Shown piece by piece: positions 1 to 8,277 of a DNA stretch of 64,000 nt; the stretch's first letter is position 1; every line of letters begins with the position of its first letter. The notes below the pieces were generated by a model, which worked only from the letters and a program-made list of their open reading frames with translations, was not told the DNA's origin and searched no databases. This stretch comes from JAAYED01 sp040772225 (GTDB taxonomy: Bacteria > Chloroflexota > Anaerolineae > UBA1429), in contig JAXGYO010000002.1 in assembly GCA_040772225.1 (NCBI GenBank), forward strand, positions 1,860,001 through 1,924,000, in the 5' to 3' direction. The translations under genes were made by a program, and so were the position numbers.

Positions 1-632
1 GCGCCATCGTCACGCCGGTGCCAGGCACGACGCGGGACACGCTGGAGGAGGTGTTGAACCTGCGGGGTGTGCCGCTGCTGCTGGTGGACACCGCGGGTCT
101 GGCGGAGACCGAGGACCCGGTGGAGCGGATCGGCATTGACCGCACGCACCGCGCGCTGGCGCAGGCGGATCTGGCGATCGTCGTCTACGACGGTAGCCTG
201 CCTCCGGGGGAGCAGGATGCCGATGTCGCGGCGCTGGCGCAGGGTATCCCCGCCGTGGTGGCGGTGAACAAGAGCGATCTGGGCACGGTCGAGGGGTATT
301 CAGAGTTGCTGCCCGGGTCTCCCCACATTCGGGTCTCGGCGCTCACGGGCGCGGGCATTGATGCTCTGGAGGAGGCGCTTCTGGCGGCCGCTCTGGGGGG
401 CGATGTGCCGGGACACGATCCGGTGGCCAGCAACCCGCGCCACGGCGACCTGCTGCAGCGCGCCTTGTCAAGCCTCGATGACCTGGAGCACTCGCTGGCC
501 AGGGGAGAGGCTCTGGATCTTCTGGCCATCGATCTCTCGGAAGCCATCGCGGCGCTGGGCGAGATCACCGGTGAGCAGGCCAGCGCGCAACTGCTGGAGA
601 CGATCTTTGCCCGGTTTTGCATCGGCAAGTAG
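1..632 (+). CDS. mnmE: tRNA modification GTPase MnmE, C-terminal part (5' truncated by window edge)
   Basis: The frame is open from base 3 and enters the gene inside the G domain. It shows the G2 stretch PGTTRDT, the G3 motif DTAG, the G4 motif NKSD and a G5-like SAL. The last residues are FCIGK, the conserved MnmE C-terminus whose cysteine is essential for catalysis in the family. MnmE works with MnmG to make the 5-carboxymethylaminomethyl group at wobble uridine 34 of certain tRNAs. The N-terminal folate-binding domain and the Walker A loop lie outside the window. A glycosyltransferase follows after 38 bases on the same strand, so the two may be co-transcribed although their functions are unrelated. 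Confidence 0.95.
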   Translation, partial: AIVTPVPGTTRDTLEEVLNLRGVPLLLVDTAGLAETEDPVERIGIDRTHRALAQADLAIVVYDGSLPPGEQDADVAALAQGIPAVVAVNKSDLGTVEGYSELLPGSPHIRVSALTGAGIDALEEALLAAALGGDVPGHDPVASNPRHGDLLQRALSSLDDLEHSLARGEALDLLAIDLSEAIAALGEITGEQASAQLLETIFARFCIGK

Positions 633-670
633 CGGGTGCCTGGCCAACGCGAGAGAATGAGGAGCAGGCT

Positions 671-1765
671 GTGAAACTGGCGATCGTATTCTCCTGGCTG
701 AACCAGTATGGCGGCGCCGAGCGGGTGCTCGAGGTGGTACACGACATGTACCCGCAGGCCCCGATCTACACCTCGCTGTATCGCCCGGAGGCTCTTCCCG
801 AGGCCTACCGCTCCTGGGATATCCGCACCTCTTTTCTCGATCGCATGCCGCTCGCCCGGCGCAAGCACCAACTCTATCTGCCATGGTACCCGCTGGCCTT
901 TGAGAGCTTTGATCTGCGCGGCTATGACGCTGTGCTCAGCCTCACCAGCGGGTTCGGCCACGGGGTGATCACCCCGGCTGAGACGGCCCACCTGTGCTAC
1001 TGCCTGACGCCGGCGCGCTTTCTCTGGAGTTACGATGCCTATATCGAGCGCGAGGGGATCGGCAAACTGGCGCGGCTGGCGCTGCGCCCGACACTCAAGA
1101 GCCTGCGCCAGTGGGACCGGCTGGCCGCCGACCGCGTGGACCAGTTCGTGGCGATCTCGCGCACGGTGCAGCGGCGCATCCAGAAGGTCTATCGCCGCGA
1201 TTCCACGATCATCTACCCGCCCATCGCCACGCGCCTCTCGCAGCCGTCGGCGCCAGAGGACTATTATCTGATCGTCTCCCGCTTGATCCCGTACAAGCGC
1301 ATCGACCTGGCTGTAGAGGCGTTCAACCGGCTGGGACTGCCGCTTCGCATCATCGGGGACGGCCGTGACCGCGCGATGCTGGAGCGCATGGCCCGCGATA
1401 ACATCCAGTTTCTGGGATTCGTGGGTAGCGACGCCGAGGTGCGCGATCAGATGGCCCGCTGCCGGGCGCTGATCTTTCCGGGCGAGGAGGATTTTGGCAT
1501 CACACCTCTGGAGGCGATGTCGGCGGGGCGTCCGGTGATCGCCTATGCGGCTGGCGGCGCGCTGGATACAGTGATCGAGGGGCAGACGGGAGCGTTCTTC
1601 CGCGAGCCCACACCCGAGTCCCTGGCGGAGGCCGTGCGCAGGTTGGAGGGGATGACCTTTACCGCGTCGGCACTGCAGGCGCACGCCGAGCAGTTCAACG
1701 CGGCGCGGTTCCAGCGGGAGTTGGACCAGGCGCTGCGGGAGGCTGTGGCTCGCGTGAGGGTATAG
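671..1765 (+). CDS. GT4-family glycosyltransferase
   Basis: This 364-residue protein starts at GTG 671, preceded by GGAG at 661-664; an earlier in-frame TTG at 617 lies inside mnmE and lacks a ribosome binding site. The N-terminus has a glycine-rich acceptor-domain start (NQYGGAERVL). The C-terminal Rossmann half carries the GT-B retaining E-x7-E signature in EEDFGITPLEAMSAG, with YKRIDLAVEAF upstream. Such enzymes transfer a sugar from a nucleotide-sugar donor to lipid-linked or surface glycans at the inner face of the membrane. The acceptor cannot be read from the sequence. It is followed by a hairpin terminator and a convergent gene. Confidence 0.88.
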   Translation: MKLAIVFSWLNQYGGAERVLEVVHDMYPQAPIYTSLYRPEALPEAYRSWDIRTSFLDRMPLARRKHQLYLPWYPLAFESFDLRGYDAVLSLTSGFGHGVITPAETAHLCYCLTPARFLWSYDAYIEREGIGKLARLALRPTLKSLRQWDRLAADRVDQFVAISRTVQRRIQKVYRRDSTIIYPPIATRLSQPSAPEDYYLIVSRLIPYKRIDLAVEAFNRLGLPLRIIGDGRDRAMLERMARDNIQFLGFVGSDAEVRDQMARCRALIFPGEEDFGITPLEAMSAGRPVIAYAAGGALDTVIEGQTGAFFREPTPESLAEAVRRLEGMTFTASALQAHAEQFNAARFQRELDQALREAVARVRV

Positions 1766-1787
1766 CCAGCGTCACTGTCGTGTCAGC

Positions 1788-1822
1788 AAGAGAGGCCGCG
1801 GCAGATCGCCACGGCCTCTCTT
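1788..1822. terminator. Bidirectional hairpin terminator between convergent genes
   Basis: A perfect 11-bp stem (AAGAGAGGCCG with CGGCCTCTCTT) and a 13-base loop lie between two convergent stop codons. The stem ends act as short A/U runs in both directions, so it may serve both genes; the U-tracts are weak. Confidence 0.6.
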
Positions 1823-1840
1823 GTGGTGCTCACTGATCGT

Positions 1841-3259
1841 CTAGCTGAACCGCTCCCAGCGGCCGTCCCCGTAGAGCACATAGATGCCGCCCCACGGGCT
1901 ATAAATCATCAGGCCATTGCTGAAGGACTGCACCGCGCCGTTGAACCCGCGTTCTTCGATGGTCCCCCAGTTCAGCGCGCTGCGCACGCCCAGGACGTTG
2001 CGCCATACCTTGCCAAAGCCCCGCTTGGGCTGGTAGTACCCGGCCGGCGCCACGATGCCAGTGTCCCACTCGGGCTCTGCCGCCGTCCAGGTATCGGCCA
2101 CCTGTTGCCAGGTGCCGTTGGCGTTCAGGACATAGATCTGGGTGTTATCCGAGCGCCAGAACATCCGGCCCGCGATAAAGGTCTGCTCGCCCATCCAGAT
2201 CGTCTTTTCGGCCTCGGTCGCGCACCCCAGACCGGCCTGGACGCGGCTCACACTGCTCCAGATGCGTCCAAAGCCCATGGTGGGGATGATGCTGCAGGCT
2301 GGCGGCGGAGGAGGTGGGGGGGCGCCGCCGCCGTCCTTGATGAACCGGATCGCATCGTAGGCCATATACTTTGTCGCGTGAGGCTCGCCGGTAAAGTCGC
2401 TCAGGTACACGAACTCGCCCGCTCCGCCCCCGAACCAAAAGCTTCCCAGGCTGACCCACTGGCTGTAGTAGATGTTCTGGTTGACGGTGCGAACATGCTG
2501 AGCGCCGTTGAGGTTGATCACATAGTTCGCCCGAGTCGTGGTCCCATAGCGAGACGGGACATAGACCTGGACCTCGTAGTTACCCGGGATCCCGACGTAC
2601 GGATACCACTTGCCCCAGTTGTAGGTGCCCGACGCACTGTTCTTGGTCCAGTACATCCAGCCGTTATATCCCCATTGCACCGTGCGCCAACCGCTGGCCG
2701 GGCCGCCCCAGATGAACCCGGGGCTGCGATCGTCCACGACGATCGTCGTGCTGGTGGCCGGAGGCGGGGTACCGCGTGTCCAGGTCAGGTTTACCGCCGC
2801 GTTACCGGTGGCCTCATAGTAGGCGACACGGAACGTGTGGTAGCCCGGAGCGAGATAGCGCGACGCCGTGTAGGTGGTGGGCAGGTGATTGTGCCACTCG
2901 TTGATCAGGATCACATCGTCTACCCAGACGCGAATGCCGTCGTCGGCCCAGGCGCTGAACGTATACGTGCCGCCGTCCAGCGTGGCCGAGCCCGCCCACT
3001 GGGCCGAGAAATAGTCTGCTGGCACGCCGGCCCCTGGCGCCCCGGTTCCCCAGTTAAAGCTCAGCGCAGCCTCGCCCCGTGTCAAGACAGGTGAGCCACT
3101 GAGGCTGACATTGTTATAATAGTAGCCTGTCCAGACCGGGGCTGTATCGGCGGCGACCTGCCCTGGCAACGCCAGCACCCCGCTCAAGATCAGAGTCAGC
3201 GCGACAATGAGTTGCACTGCCACATGAGACCAACGGATGAATGCGTTTCTCTTGTTCAT
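1841..3259 (-). CDS. Exported PA14 / golvesin-like domain protein with C-terminal repeat modules
   Basis: The start is ATG 3259, preceded by AGGGGAG 8 bases upstream; a longer ORF to 3337 has no such site. The 472-residue product has a signal peptide (residues 1-38, ending near QVAADT). A PA14-type domain follows (about 40-145, with WADDGIRVWVDD and YLAPGYHTFRV). Next comes a domain resembling the golvesin C-terminal/xanthan-lyase carbohydrate-binding region (about 155-300, with VVDDRSPGF and YMAYDAIRFI), then a GGG-polyproline linker. The last about 130 residues are two copies of a module beginning GFG(R/K)(I/V)W and ending IYVL..(G)W. PA14 domains usually bind carbohydrate. The protein is probably secreted or surface-attached; no catalytic domain is visible. 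Confidence 0.82.
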   Translation of the reverse strand: MNKRNAFIRWSHVAVQLIVALTLILSGVLALPGQVAADTAPVWTGYYYNNVSLSGSPVLTRGEAALSFNWGTGAPGAGVPADYFSAQWAGSATLDGGTYTFSAWADDGIRVWVDDVILINEWHNHLPTTYTASRYLAPGYHTFRVAYYEATGNAAVNLTWTRGTPPPATSTTIVVDDRSPGFIWGGPASGWRTVQWGYNGWMYWTKNSASGTYNWGKWYPYVGIPGNYEVQVYVPSRYGTTTRANYVINLNGAQHVRTVNQNIYYSQWVSLGSFWFGGGAGEFVYLSDFTGEPHATKYMAYDAIRFIKDGGGAPPPPPPPACSIIPTMGFGRIWSSVSRVQAGLGCATEAEKTIWMGEQTFIAGRMFWRSDNTQIYVLNANGTWQQVADTWTAAEPEWDTGIVAPAGYYQPKRGFGKVWRNVLGVRSALNWGTIEERGFNGAVQSFSNGLMIYSPWGGIYVLYGDGRWERFS

Positions 3260-3447
3260 TCTGTTCACTCCCCTGGGCGAGTCCCTTTCGCCCTGCTCTC
3301 TTGCCTCGGAAGAGTCCTGCCTGCGCCGCAACACCATCCTCAGACCCTCCGTCCATTAGGTTAACACGTGTATACCTGTTGCGCAATAGCACCGTCATAG
3401 ACGCTGTTGCGCCGCGGCCGGTTCCCCACCAGTCAGTATCTTTCGCC

Positions 3448-4458
3448 CTAATCCTCCTCCGGTCGGCCCCACCAGGCCTCAAAAAAGGCGCGGATGTTCT
3501 CCAGCGAGTAGCCCTGATTGATCTCCGCCTGACCGATGACGCCGCCATACCTGTCGCCCAGGGCTGTCTTGACGCGGCTGACGGCCGCGTACACGTCAGC
3601 AGGCGTTCCGAAAGGCAGGATGTGCTGCCGGTCCAGTTCTCCCCAGAAGGTGATGCGGCCGCGATAGCGAGCCCCGATCTCCTCGATGGGCATCGTGAAT
3701 AGCTGCGAGTTGATCGCGTCGACGCCGATCTCGATCAGGTGCTCATAGAGAGGCAGGATGTAGCCATCCGAGTGCATGAATGCGAACTTGCCATGGGCAT
3801 GCGCCAGCGCGACATAGTCACGATACAGCGGTTTAAAGTAGTCGACCCACATCTCTGGCGAGATCAAGAGCGCCCGCGCCGAGCCCCAATCATCCATGAA
3901 TGAGACGGCATCCACGTCTGTGCGCACGACATGCTCAAGATGGCGCAGGTAATAGTCGTGAATCATCTCCAGCAAGCGGAACACCTCCGGCACGCCCCAG
4001 GCCAGGTCCATATAGACGTTCTCGGTTCCCCGCACAAACTGCAGCCGTTCAAAGGGGCGCGGGTTCCCGAGGTGGATAAAGCGATCGCTCTCTGCGCAGG
4101 TCTGGTTAACGTTCTCGAAACCGCGTCCGAGCAGTTCATAGGGCGGGCGCCAGTGCTCCAGCTTGCGCCAGTCATCCAACGCAGGGTGCTTGACCTCGCC
4201 GATCATACCCGGCTGGATGTTCAGCCAGCGGCTGCCCCAGGGGTCCGTCCACTCGCCGGGCACGTACAGGGGCGACTCGTCAGTCGGGTCCTCGAATCCC
4301 GAGTCCCCGAAATCGCGCGGGTACTGGTCTAGCAGCGCCTGAAGCGCCTCCTCCCTTCCGAAAAACGCCGCGGGCAGCGTCCAGACATCGCGTGCCGGGC
4401 GGTCTACGCTCTCAAAGCGCAGCGTCCGGATGACACGCTCCCTCGGTGTGATGCCCAT
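3448..4458 (-). CDS. Uroporphyrinogen decarboxylase (URO-D) family protein
   Basis: The 336-residue product begins at ATG 4458, with GGAGG 9 bases upstream (GCGGAGGTCAAGGCG). It starts TPRERVIRTLRFE, typical of the URO-D/MtaA/CmuA superfamily of TIM barrels. Later parts (DDWGSARALLISPEMW, HAHGKFAFMHSDG, ITFWGELDRQHILPFG) match the family's corrinoid methyltransferase-like branch rather than HemE. In this branch the proteins often move methyl groups to or from corrinoid proteins, but substrates are mostly unknown. No corrinoid protein or heme gene lies next to it, so the substrate is not assignable. It is divergent from topA. Confidence 0.8.
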   Translation of the reverse strand: MGITPRERVIRTLRFESVDRPARDVWTLPAAFFGREEALQALLDQYPRDFGDSGFEDPTDESPLYVPGEWTDPWGSRWLNIQPGMIGEVKHPALDDWRKLEHWRPPYELLGRGFENVNQTCAESDRFIHLGNPRPFERLQFVRGTENVYMDLAWGVPEVFRLLEMIHDYYLRHLEHVVRTDVDAVSFMDDWGSARALLISPEMWVDYFKPLYRDYVALAHAHGKFAFMHSDGYILPLYEHLIEIGVDAINSQLFTMPIEEIGARYRGRITFWGELDRQHILPFGTPADVYAAVSRVKTALGDRYGGVIGQAEINQGYSLENIRAFFEAWWGRPEED

Positions 4459-4513
4459 CGCCTTGACCTCCGCAGCGCAGTGACATGCTCTTATGTTATC
4501 TCTGTCCTCTACC

Positions 4514-4537
4514 ATCATAGCACGTCTGATCCTGTCG
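4514..4537 (-). promoter_or_regulatory. Extended -10 promoter for the URO-D-family gene
   Basis: On the minus strand the -10 box TATGAT at 4514-4519 is preceded by TGC, giving an extended -10. A weak -35-like TGGACG lies 18 bases upstream. The predicted transcript start is about 50 bases before ATG 4458. Confidence 0.4.
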
Positions 4538-4568
4538 CGTCCAGCGCTTTTTGCCGTCGCAATGCCCT

Positions 4569-4596
4569 TTGACGGGCCGGCGGGATGCGGTATGCT
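4569..4596 (+). promoter_or_regulatory. Sigma70-type promoter for topA
   Basis: TTGACG at 4569-4574 and TATGCT at 4591-4596 are separated by 16 bases. The predicted leader to ATG 4638 is about 35 bases and contains AAGGAG. Confidence 0.45.
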
Positions 4597-4637
4597 CAAG
4601 GACGTAGCGCAGTTCCTTGGTAAGGAGCAAGTCACCC

Positions 4638-7082
4638 ATGGCCCGTTCGCTGTTGATTGTCGAGTCGCCCGCCAAGGCCAGGACCATCAGCCGCTATCTC
4701 GGCGACGGATTTCAGGTCAAGGCCTCTGTGGGGCACGTGCGCGACCTGCCGGATAAGGAACTGGGCGTGAATATTGCGCAGGGCTTTGAGCCCGTGTACC
4801 AGGTGTCGCCGGGCAAAGCAGCCGTGCTGGAAGATATCCGCACCGCGGCGCGCTCAGCCGAGCGGATTTACCTCGCCACGGACCCCGATCGCGAGGGCGA
4901 GGCCATCGCCTGGCACGTTGCTGAGGCCGCCTCTCTGCCGGCGGAGCGCACGCGGCGTGTCGTCTTTCACCAGGTGACCAAAGATGCGGTGCAGCACGCC
5001 CTCACGGAGGCGCGCGACCTGGACCACGATCTGGTGGACGCACAACAGGCCCGGCGCGTGCTCGACCGCCTGGTGGGATATCAGGTCAGCCCGTTGCTCA
5101 GCAAAGCGATGCGCAGGCCGCTCTCCGCCGGCCGCGTGCAATCGGTCGCCCTGCGGCTGGTGGTAGAGCGAGAGCGTGCCATCCGGGCCTTTGTGCCCGT
5201 CGAGTACTGGTCTCTGGACGTAGATCTGCAGCGGCGCACGCCGGAGCATGAGGTCTTCCGGGCACGCCTGCTCAAGATTCGAGGCCAGGATGCCGAACTC
5301 AAGGGGCGCCCCGACGTCGATCAGATCCTGCGGGCTCTCGAGGGGGCTGAGTACGTCGTACACGAGATCGAGGTGGGCCAGCGCCGGCGGCGCCCCCAGC
5401 CTCCCTTTATCACCAGCACTCTTCAGGCCGCGGCCAGCAGCCGGCTGCATTACAGCCCGCAGCAGACAATGCGGCTGGCGCAGCAGCTCTACGAGGGCAT
5501 CGAGGTGGATGGCGCGCCGGTGGGGCTCATCACGTATATGCGGACGGACTCGACGCAAGTGGCGCCCGAGGCGCAGCAGGAGGCGCGGGCTTTTATTCGC
5601 GAGCAGTATGGCCCCGACTATCTGCCCGACCGCTCACCGCAGTATCGCAGCAAGTCCGCGCTGGCACAGGAGGCACACGAAGCGATCCGGCCAACCTCTG
5701 TCTTGCGTACGCCGGAGGCCATGCGCAGTGTCCTGGATGCGCGCCAGGCGCGGCTGTATGAACTGATCTGGCAGCGGTTCGTAGCGAGCCAGATGGTACC
5801 GGCGCTGTATGAGACCATGCGCGCGGATGTGCTCGCCGCCAGGGATTATCTCTTTCGCGCTACGGGCCAGCGTCTGCTCTTTGCCGGCTACCTGGCTGTC
5901 TACCGCGACGAGGAGGATGACCAGGAAGAGACGCGGACCCTGCCGCCGCTCGTTCAGGGGGAGATCGTCGATCTGCTCGAGTTGCTACCCGAGCAGCATT
6001 TTACCCAGCCCCCGCCGCGTTTTACCGAGGCGACGCTGATCAAAGAGTTGGAGGCGAACGGCGTGGGCCGCCCTTCCACCTACGCGAGTATCATCAGCGT
6101 GATCCAAAACCGGCAGTACGTGGTCAAGACCAGGCAACAGCTTGCCCCCACCGATCTGGGCATGGTCGTGTGCGACGGTCTTGTGGCGGCCTTTACGGAT
6201 ATCATGGATGTGGGCTATACCGCTGAGATGGAGACCCATCTGGACGAGGTGGCTGGCGGCAAGCTGGGCTATCGCAGCATGCTGGAGGGCTTTTACGGGC
6301 CTTTCTCGCAGACCCTGGCCGGTGCGCGCCCGGTACTGGACGCGGCCATCGAGGCCTCGTTGGCATCCAACCTCGCGGTCGCGGATGAGGAGTTGGTATG
6401 CCCAGAGTGCGGGCGCCCGCTGCAGGTCAAGCTCAGTCGGGCCGGACGCTTTCTCGGATGCACCGGTTACCCCGAGTGCCGGTTCACCCGCGATCTGGAT
6501 GAGACCGGCAAACCGCGCGATGCAGAAGATGTCTATGCTGAGGGAGAGGTATGCGAAAAGTGCGGCGGGCGCATGAAGGTCATCACGCGGGGCCGCTCCC
6601 GATTCCTCGGCTGCGAGCACTATCCCGAGTGCAAGAACACGCGGCCTATCCTGAGTGATCGTATCAAGCAACTGGCGCAGGAGACGAGCTGTCCGGCCTG
6701 TGGGCTGACGCCGCTGGTGCCCAAATCGGGGCGCTATGGTGAGTACCTGTATTGCCCCACCTGCGACGCCAACTATTCGCTGCGTAAGCTGGGACTGACT
6801 GGCGGCGCGAGGGCGTCGAGCGGAGGCAGTTCCGCCACAGAAAAGGTCGACCTGGCGTGTCCGCTGTGCGGCCATCAGGGCCTTGAGCGGCGGGAGGGGA
6901 AATATGGGCCCTACTATCGCTGCCCGGCGTGCAAAAAGAACATCTCGGAGAAAAAGATGAACGCCCCGGGAGACACGCCCACGGCATCCGAGGGGAGCCC
7001 GGGTTCGAAGGCAGCCCCTCGCGCAAAGAGATCCGGGCGCAAGAGGACCGGAAAGGGTGCCGGGGAGTCCGGCGACGTATAG
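4638..7082 (+). CDS. topA: DNA topoisomerase I
   Basis: This type IA topoisomerase of 814 residues relaxes negative supercoils through a single-strand break. The start is ATG 4638, with AAGGAG 10 bases upstream. The TOPRIM domain begins at once (LLIVESPAKA) and holds the acidic DPDREGE motif near residue 80. The catalytic tyrosine is Tyr300 in GLITYMRTDST. The C-terminal third has four paired-cysteine zinc ribbons starting near residues 587 (CPECG), 638 (CEKCG), 684 (CPACG) and 740 (CPLCG). A lysine/arginine-rich tail follows. It converges on rplL across a shared terminator. Confidence 0.97.
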   Translation: MARSLLIVESPAKARTISRYLGDGFQVKASVGHVRDLPDKELGVNIAQGFEPVYQVSPGKAAVLEDIRTAARSAERIYLATDPDREGEAIAWHVAEAASLPAERTRRVVFHQVTKDAVQHALTEARDLDHDLVDAQQARRVLDRLVGYQVSPLLSKAMRRPLSAGRVQSVALRLVVERERAIRAFVPVEYWSLDVDLQRRTPEHEVFRARLLKIRGQDAELKGRPDVDQILRALEGAEYVVHEIEVGQRRRRPQPPFITSTLQAAASSRLHYSPQQTMRLAQQLYEGIEVDGAPVGLITYMRTDSTQVAPEAQQEARAFIREQYGPDYLPDRSPQYRSKSALAQEAHEAIRPTSVLRTPEAMRSVLDARQARLYELIWQRFVASQMVPALYETMRADVLAARDYLFRATGQRLLFAGYLAVYRDEEDDQEETRTLPPLVQGEIVDLLELLPEQHFTQPPPRFTEATLIKELEANGVGRPSTYASIISVIQNRQYVVKTRQQLAPTDLGMVVCDGLVAAFTDIMDVGYTAEMETHLDEVAGGKLGYRSMLEGFYGPFSQTLAGARPVLDAAIEASLASNLAVADEELVCPECGRPLQVKLSRAGRFLGCTGYPECRFTRDLDETGKPRDAEDVYAEGEVCEKCGGRMKVITRGRSRFLGCEHYPECKNTRPILSDRIKQLAQETSCPACGLTPLVPKSGRYGEYLYCPTCDANYSLRKLGLTGGARASSGGSSATEKVDLACPLCGHQGLERREGKYGPYYRCPACKKNISEKKMNAPGDTPTASEGSPGSKAAPRAKRSGRKRTGKGAGESGDV

Positions 7083-7085
7083 CAC

Positions 7086-7116
7086 AAAAGGGGCGGCCCA
7101 TGGACTGCCCCTTTTT
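7086..7116. terminator. Bidirectional rho-independent terminator (topA / rplL)
   Basis: AAAAGGGGC pairs with GCCCCTTTT (9 bp, 12-base loop). It is followed by TTTTT on the plus strand and by a T-run on the minus strand, so it can end both topA and the ribosomal-protein operon. Confidence 0.8.
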
Positions 7117-7135
7117 GCGATACTGTACCGGTTGA

Positions 7136-7513
7136 CTATTTGACCTGAACGGTGGCGCCGGCCTCTTCGAGCTTGGCCTTGGCAGCCTCGGCGGCGGCCT
7201 TGTCCACGCCCTTGAGCACCTCGGAGGGGGCTTCGTCCACGACGGCCTTGGCCTCGCGCAGGCCCAGCGTTGTGAGCTCGCGTACGGCCTTGATCACCTG
7301 GATCTTCTGGTCGCCCGCCGCGGTGATCACGACGTCGAACTCGGTCTGCTCTTCCTCTTCCTCAGCTACGGCTGCGGCCACGGGGCCTGCGGCTGCAACG
7401 GCCATCGGGGCCGCGGCGCTAACGCCAAACTTTTCCTCGAGGGCCTTGACCAGTTCGGCCAGCTCAAGCACGGTCATGTTGCCGATGGCATCGATCAGTT
7501 CTTGCTGCGTCAT
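7136..7513 (-). CDS. rplL: 50S ribosomal protein L7/L12
   Basis: This 125-residue stalk protein recruits translation GTPases to the ribosome. The N-terminal dimerisation region (LIDAIGNMTVLELAELVKAL) is followed by an alanine/glycine/glutamate hinge (about residues 33-57). The C-terminal domain carries EFDVVI and KAVRELTTLGLREAK. AGGAGG precedes ATG 7513. It is the last gene of the operon; rpoB, which commonly follows rplL, is not here. A terminator lies 20 bases beyond the stop. Confidence 0.98.
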   Translation of the reverse strand: MTQQELIDAIGNMTVLELAELVKALEEKFGVSAAAPMAVAAAGPVAAAVAEEEEEQTEFDVVITAAGDQKIQVIKAVRELTTLGLREAKAVVDEAPSEVLKGVDKAAAEAAKAKLEEAGATVQVK

Positions 7514-7577
7514 TCTATGATCCTCCTGTAATTCTCGAACAAAGGGTGTTGGTAACGTACGAACAGATGTGTGCTGC

Positions 7578-8114
7578 TTAGGATTCTGAACCCTCGAGCT
7601 GCTGTGCCCGTGCGTTCAGCACGTTCATTACGCCGCGAACCATCGCTGCGAGCGTGCCCACGAGGCCGCTGACCGGCGCCTGGATGCCTCCCAGCACGCG
7701 GGCCAGGAGCACCTCGCGCGAAGGCAGGTCTGCCAGAGACTGGATCTGCTCCACCGTGGCGATTTTGCCGCCCACGATCCCGCCGACGATCTTCATGCGC
7801 TCGTTGCTCGTGCGCGCAAAGTCGTTCAGCACCTTGGTGGTTGCTGCGATGTCGTCGTAAGCAAAAGCCACCAGACTGGGGCCAGTCGTCAGTTCTTCGC
7901 TGATCGGCAAGCCCTGTTCCTGCAGCGCCCGTTGCATCAGGGTGTTCTTGACGACGAGAACGTCGCCGCCTGAGGCTCGGATCTGCCGACGAAACGCGGT
8001 CATCTGAGCGACATCGATCGCGGTGTAGTGCGACCAGATCAGCACCTGGGCTCGCCCCAGCTTCTCTCCGTACTCTCGAACCAGTCGTTCCTTTTCCTCA
8101 CGTGTTAGAGCCAA
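7578..8114 (-). CDS. rplJ: 50S ribosomal protein L10
   Basis: L10 (178 residues) anchors the L7/L12 dimers to the ribosome through its C-terminal helix. The start codon is TTG at 8114, fixed by a strong GGGAGGTGAT 5 bases upstream and by the family N-terminus ALTREEKERLVREYGEKL. The body includes RRQIRASGGDVLVVKNTLM, typical of L10. A rare start codon and an upstream terminator-like hairpin both point to controlled L10 synthesis, in keeping with L10 autoregulation known in other bacteria. Confidence 0.97.
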   Translation of the reverse strand: MALTREEKERLVREYGEKLGRAQVLIWSHYTAIDVAQMTAFRRQIRASGGDVLVVKNTLMQRALQEQGLPISEELTTGPSLVAFAYDDIAATTKVLNDFARTSNERMKIVGGIVGGKIATVEQIQSLADLPSREVLLARVLGGIQAPVSGLVGTLAAMVRGVMNVLNARAQQLEGSES

Positions 8115-8277
8115 GGTATATCACCTCCCTCAAAAAAAAGGTCTTTGCGCCATAGCACGCAAAGACCCGGGGAAAACCCTGTGATGTCTCTGCCTCGGCA
8201 GGCGTGCTGATTAAGCGATTGACGCACCTGCTGTCTATGGCAAGCAATGGGACAACGTATTCAGTTACTGACGGACC
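8115..8277 (-). promoter_or_regulatory. rplJ leader (candidate L10 autoregulatory leader)
   Basis: This 163-base space between rplA and rplJ is much longer than the other gaps of the operon. Its 3' end is a terminator hairpin directly followed by the rplJ ribosome binding site. In other bacteria the L10-(L7/L12) complex binds the corresponding leader. I could not identify the L10-binding fold by eye. Confidence 0.5.
8132..8167 (-). terminator. Intrinsic terminator / attenuator in the rplJ leader
   Basis: On the minus strand GGTCTTTGCG pairs perfectly with CGCAAAGACC (10 bp, 8-base loop), directly followed by eight T residues. It sits 17 bases before the rplJ start codon, so it can only be useful if transcription reads through it conditionally or in part. 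Confidence 0.75.

Noticed and set aside
185..1684. 499-residue open frame on the minus strand across mnmE and the glycosyltransferase
   Set aside because: Low-complexity arginine-rich shadow of two clear plus-strand genes; no ribosome site and no recognisable domain.
1823..3094. 423-residue open frame on the plus strand
   Set aside because: Antisense shadow of the PA14 protein, whose signal peptide and domains are unmistakable on the other strand.
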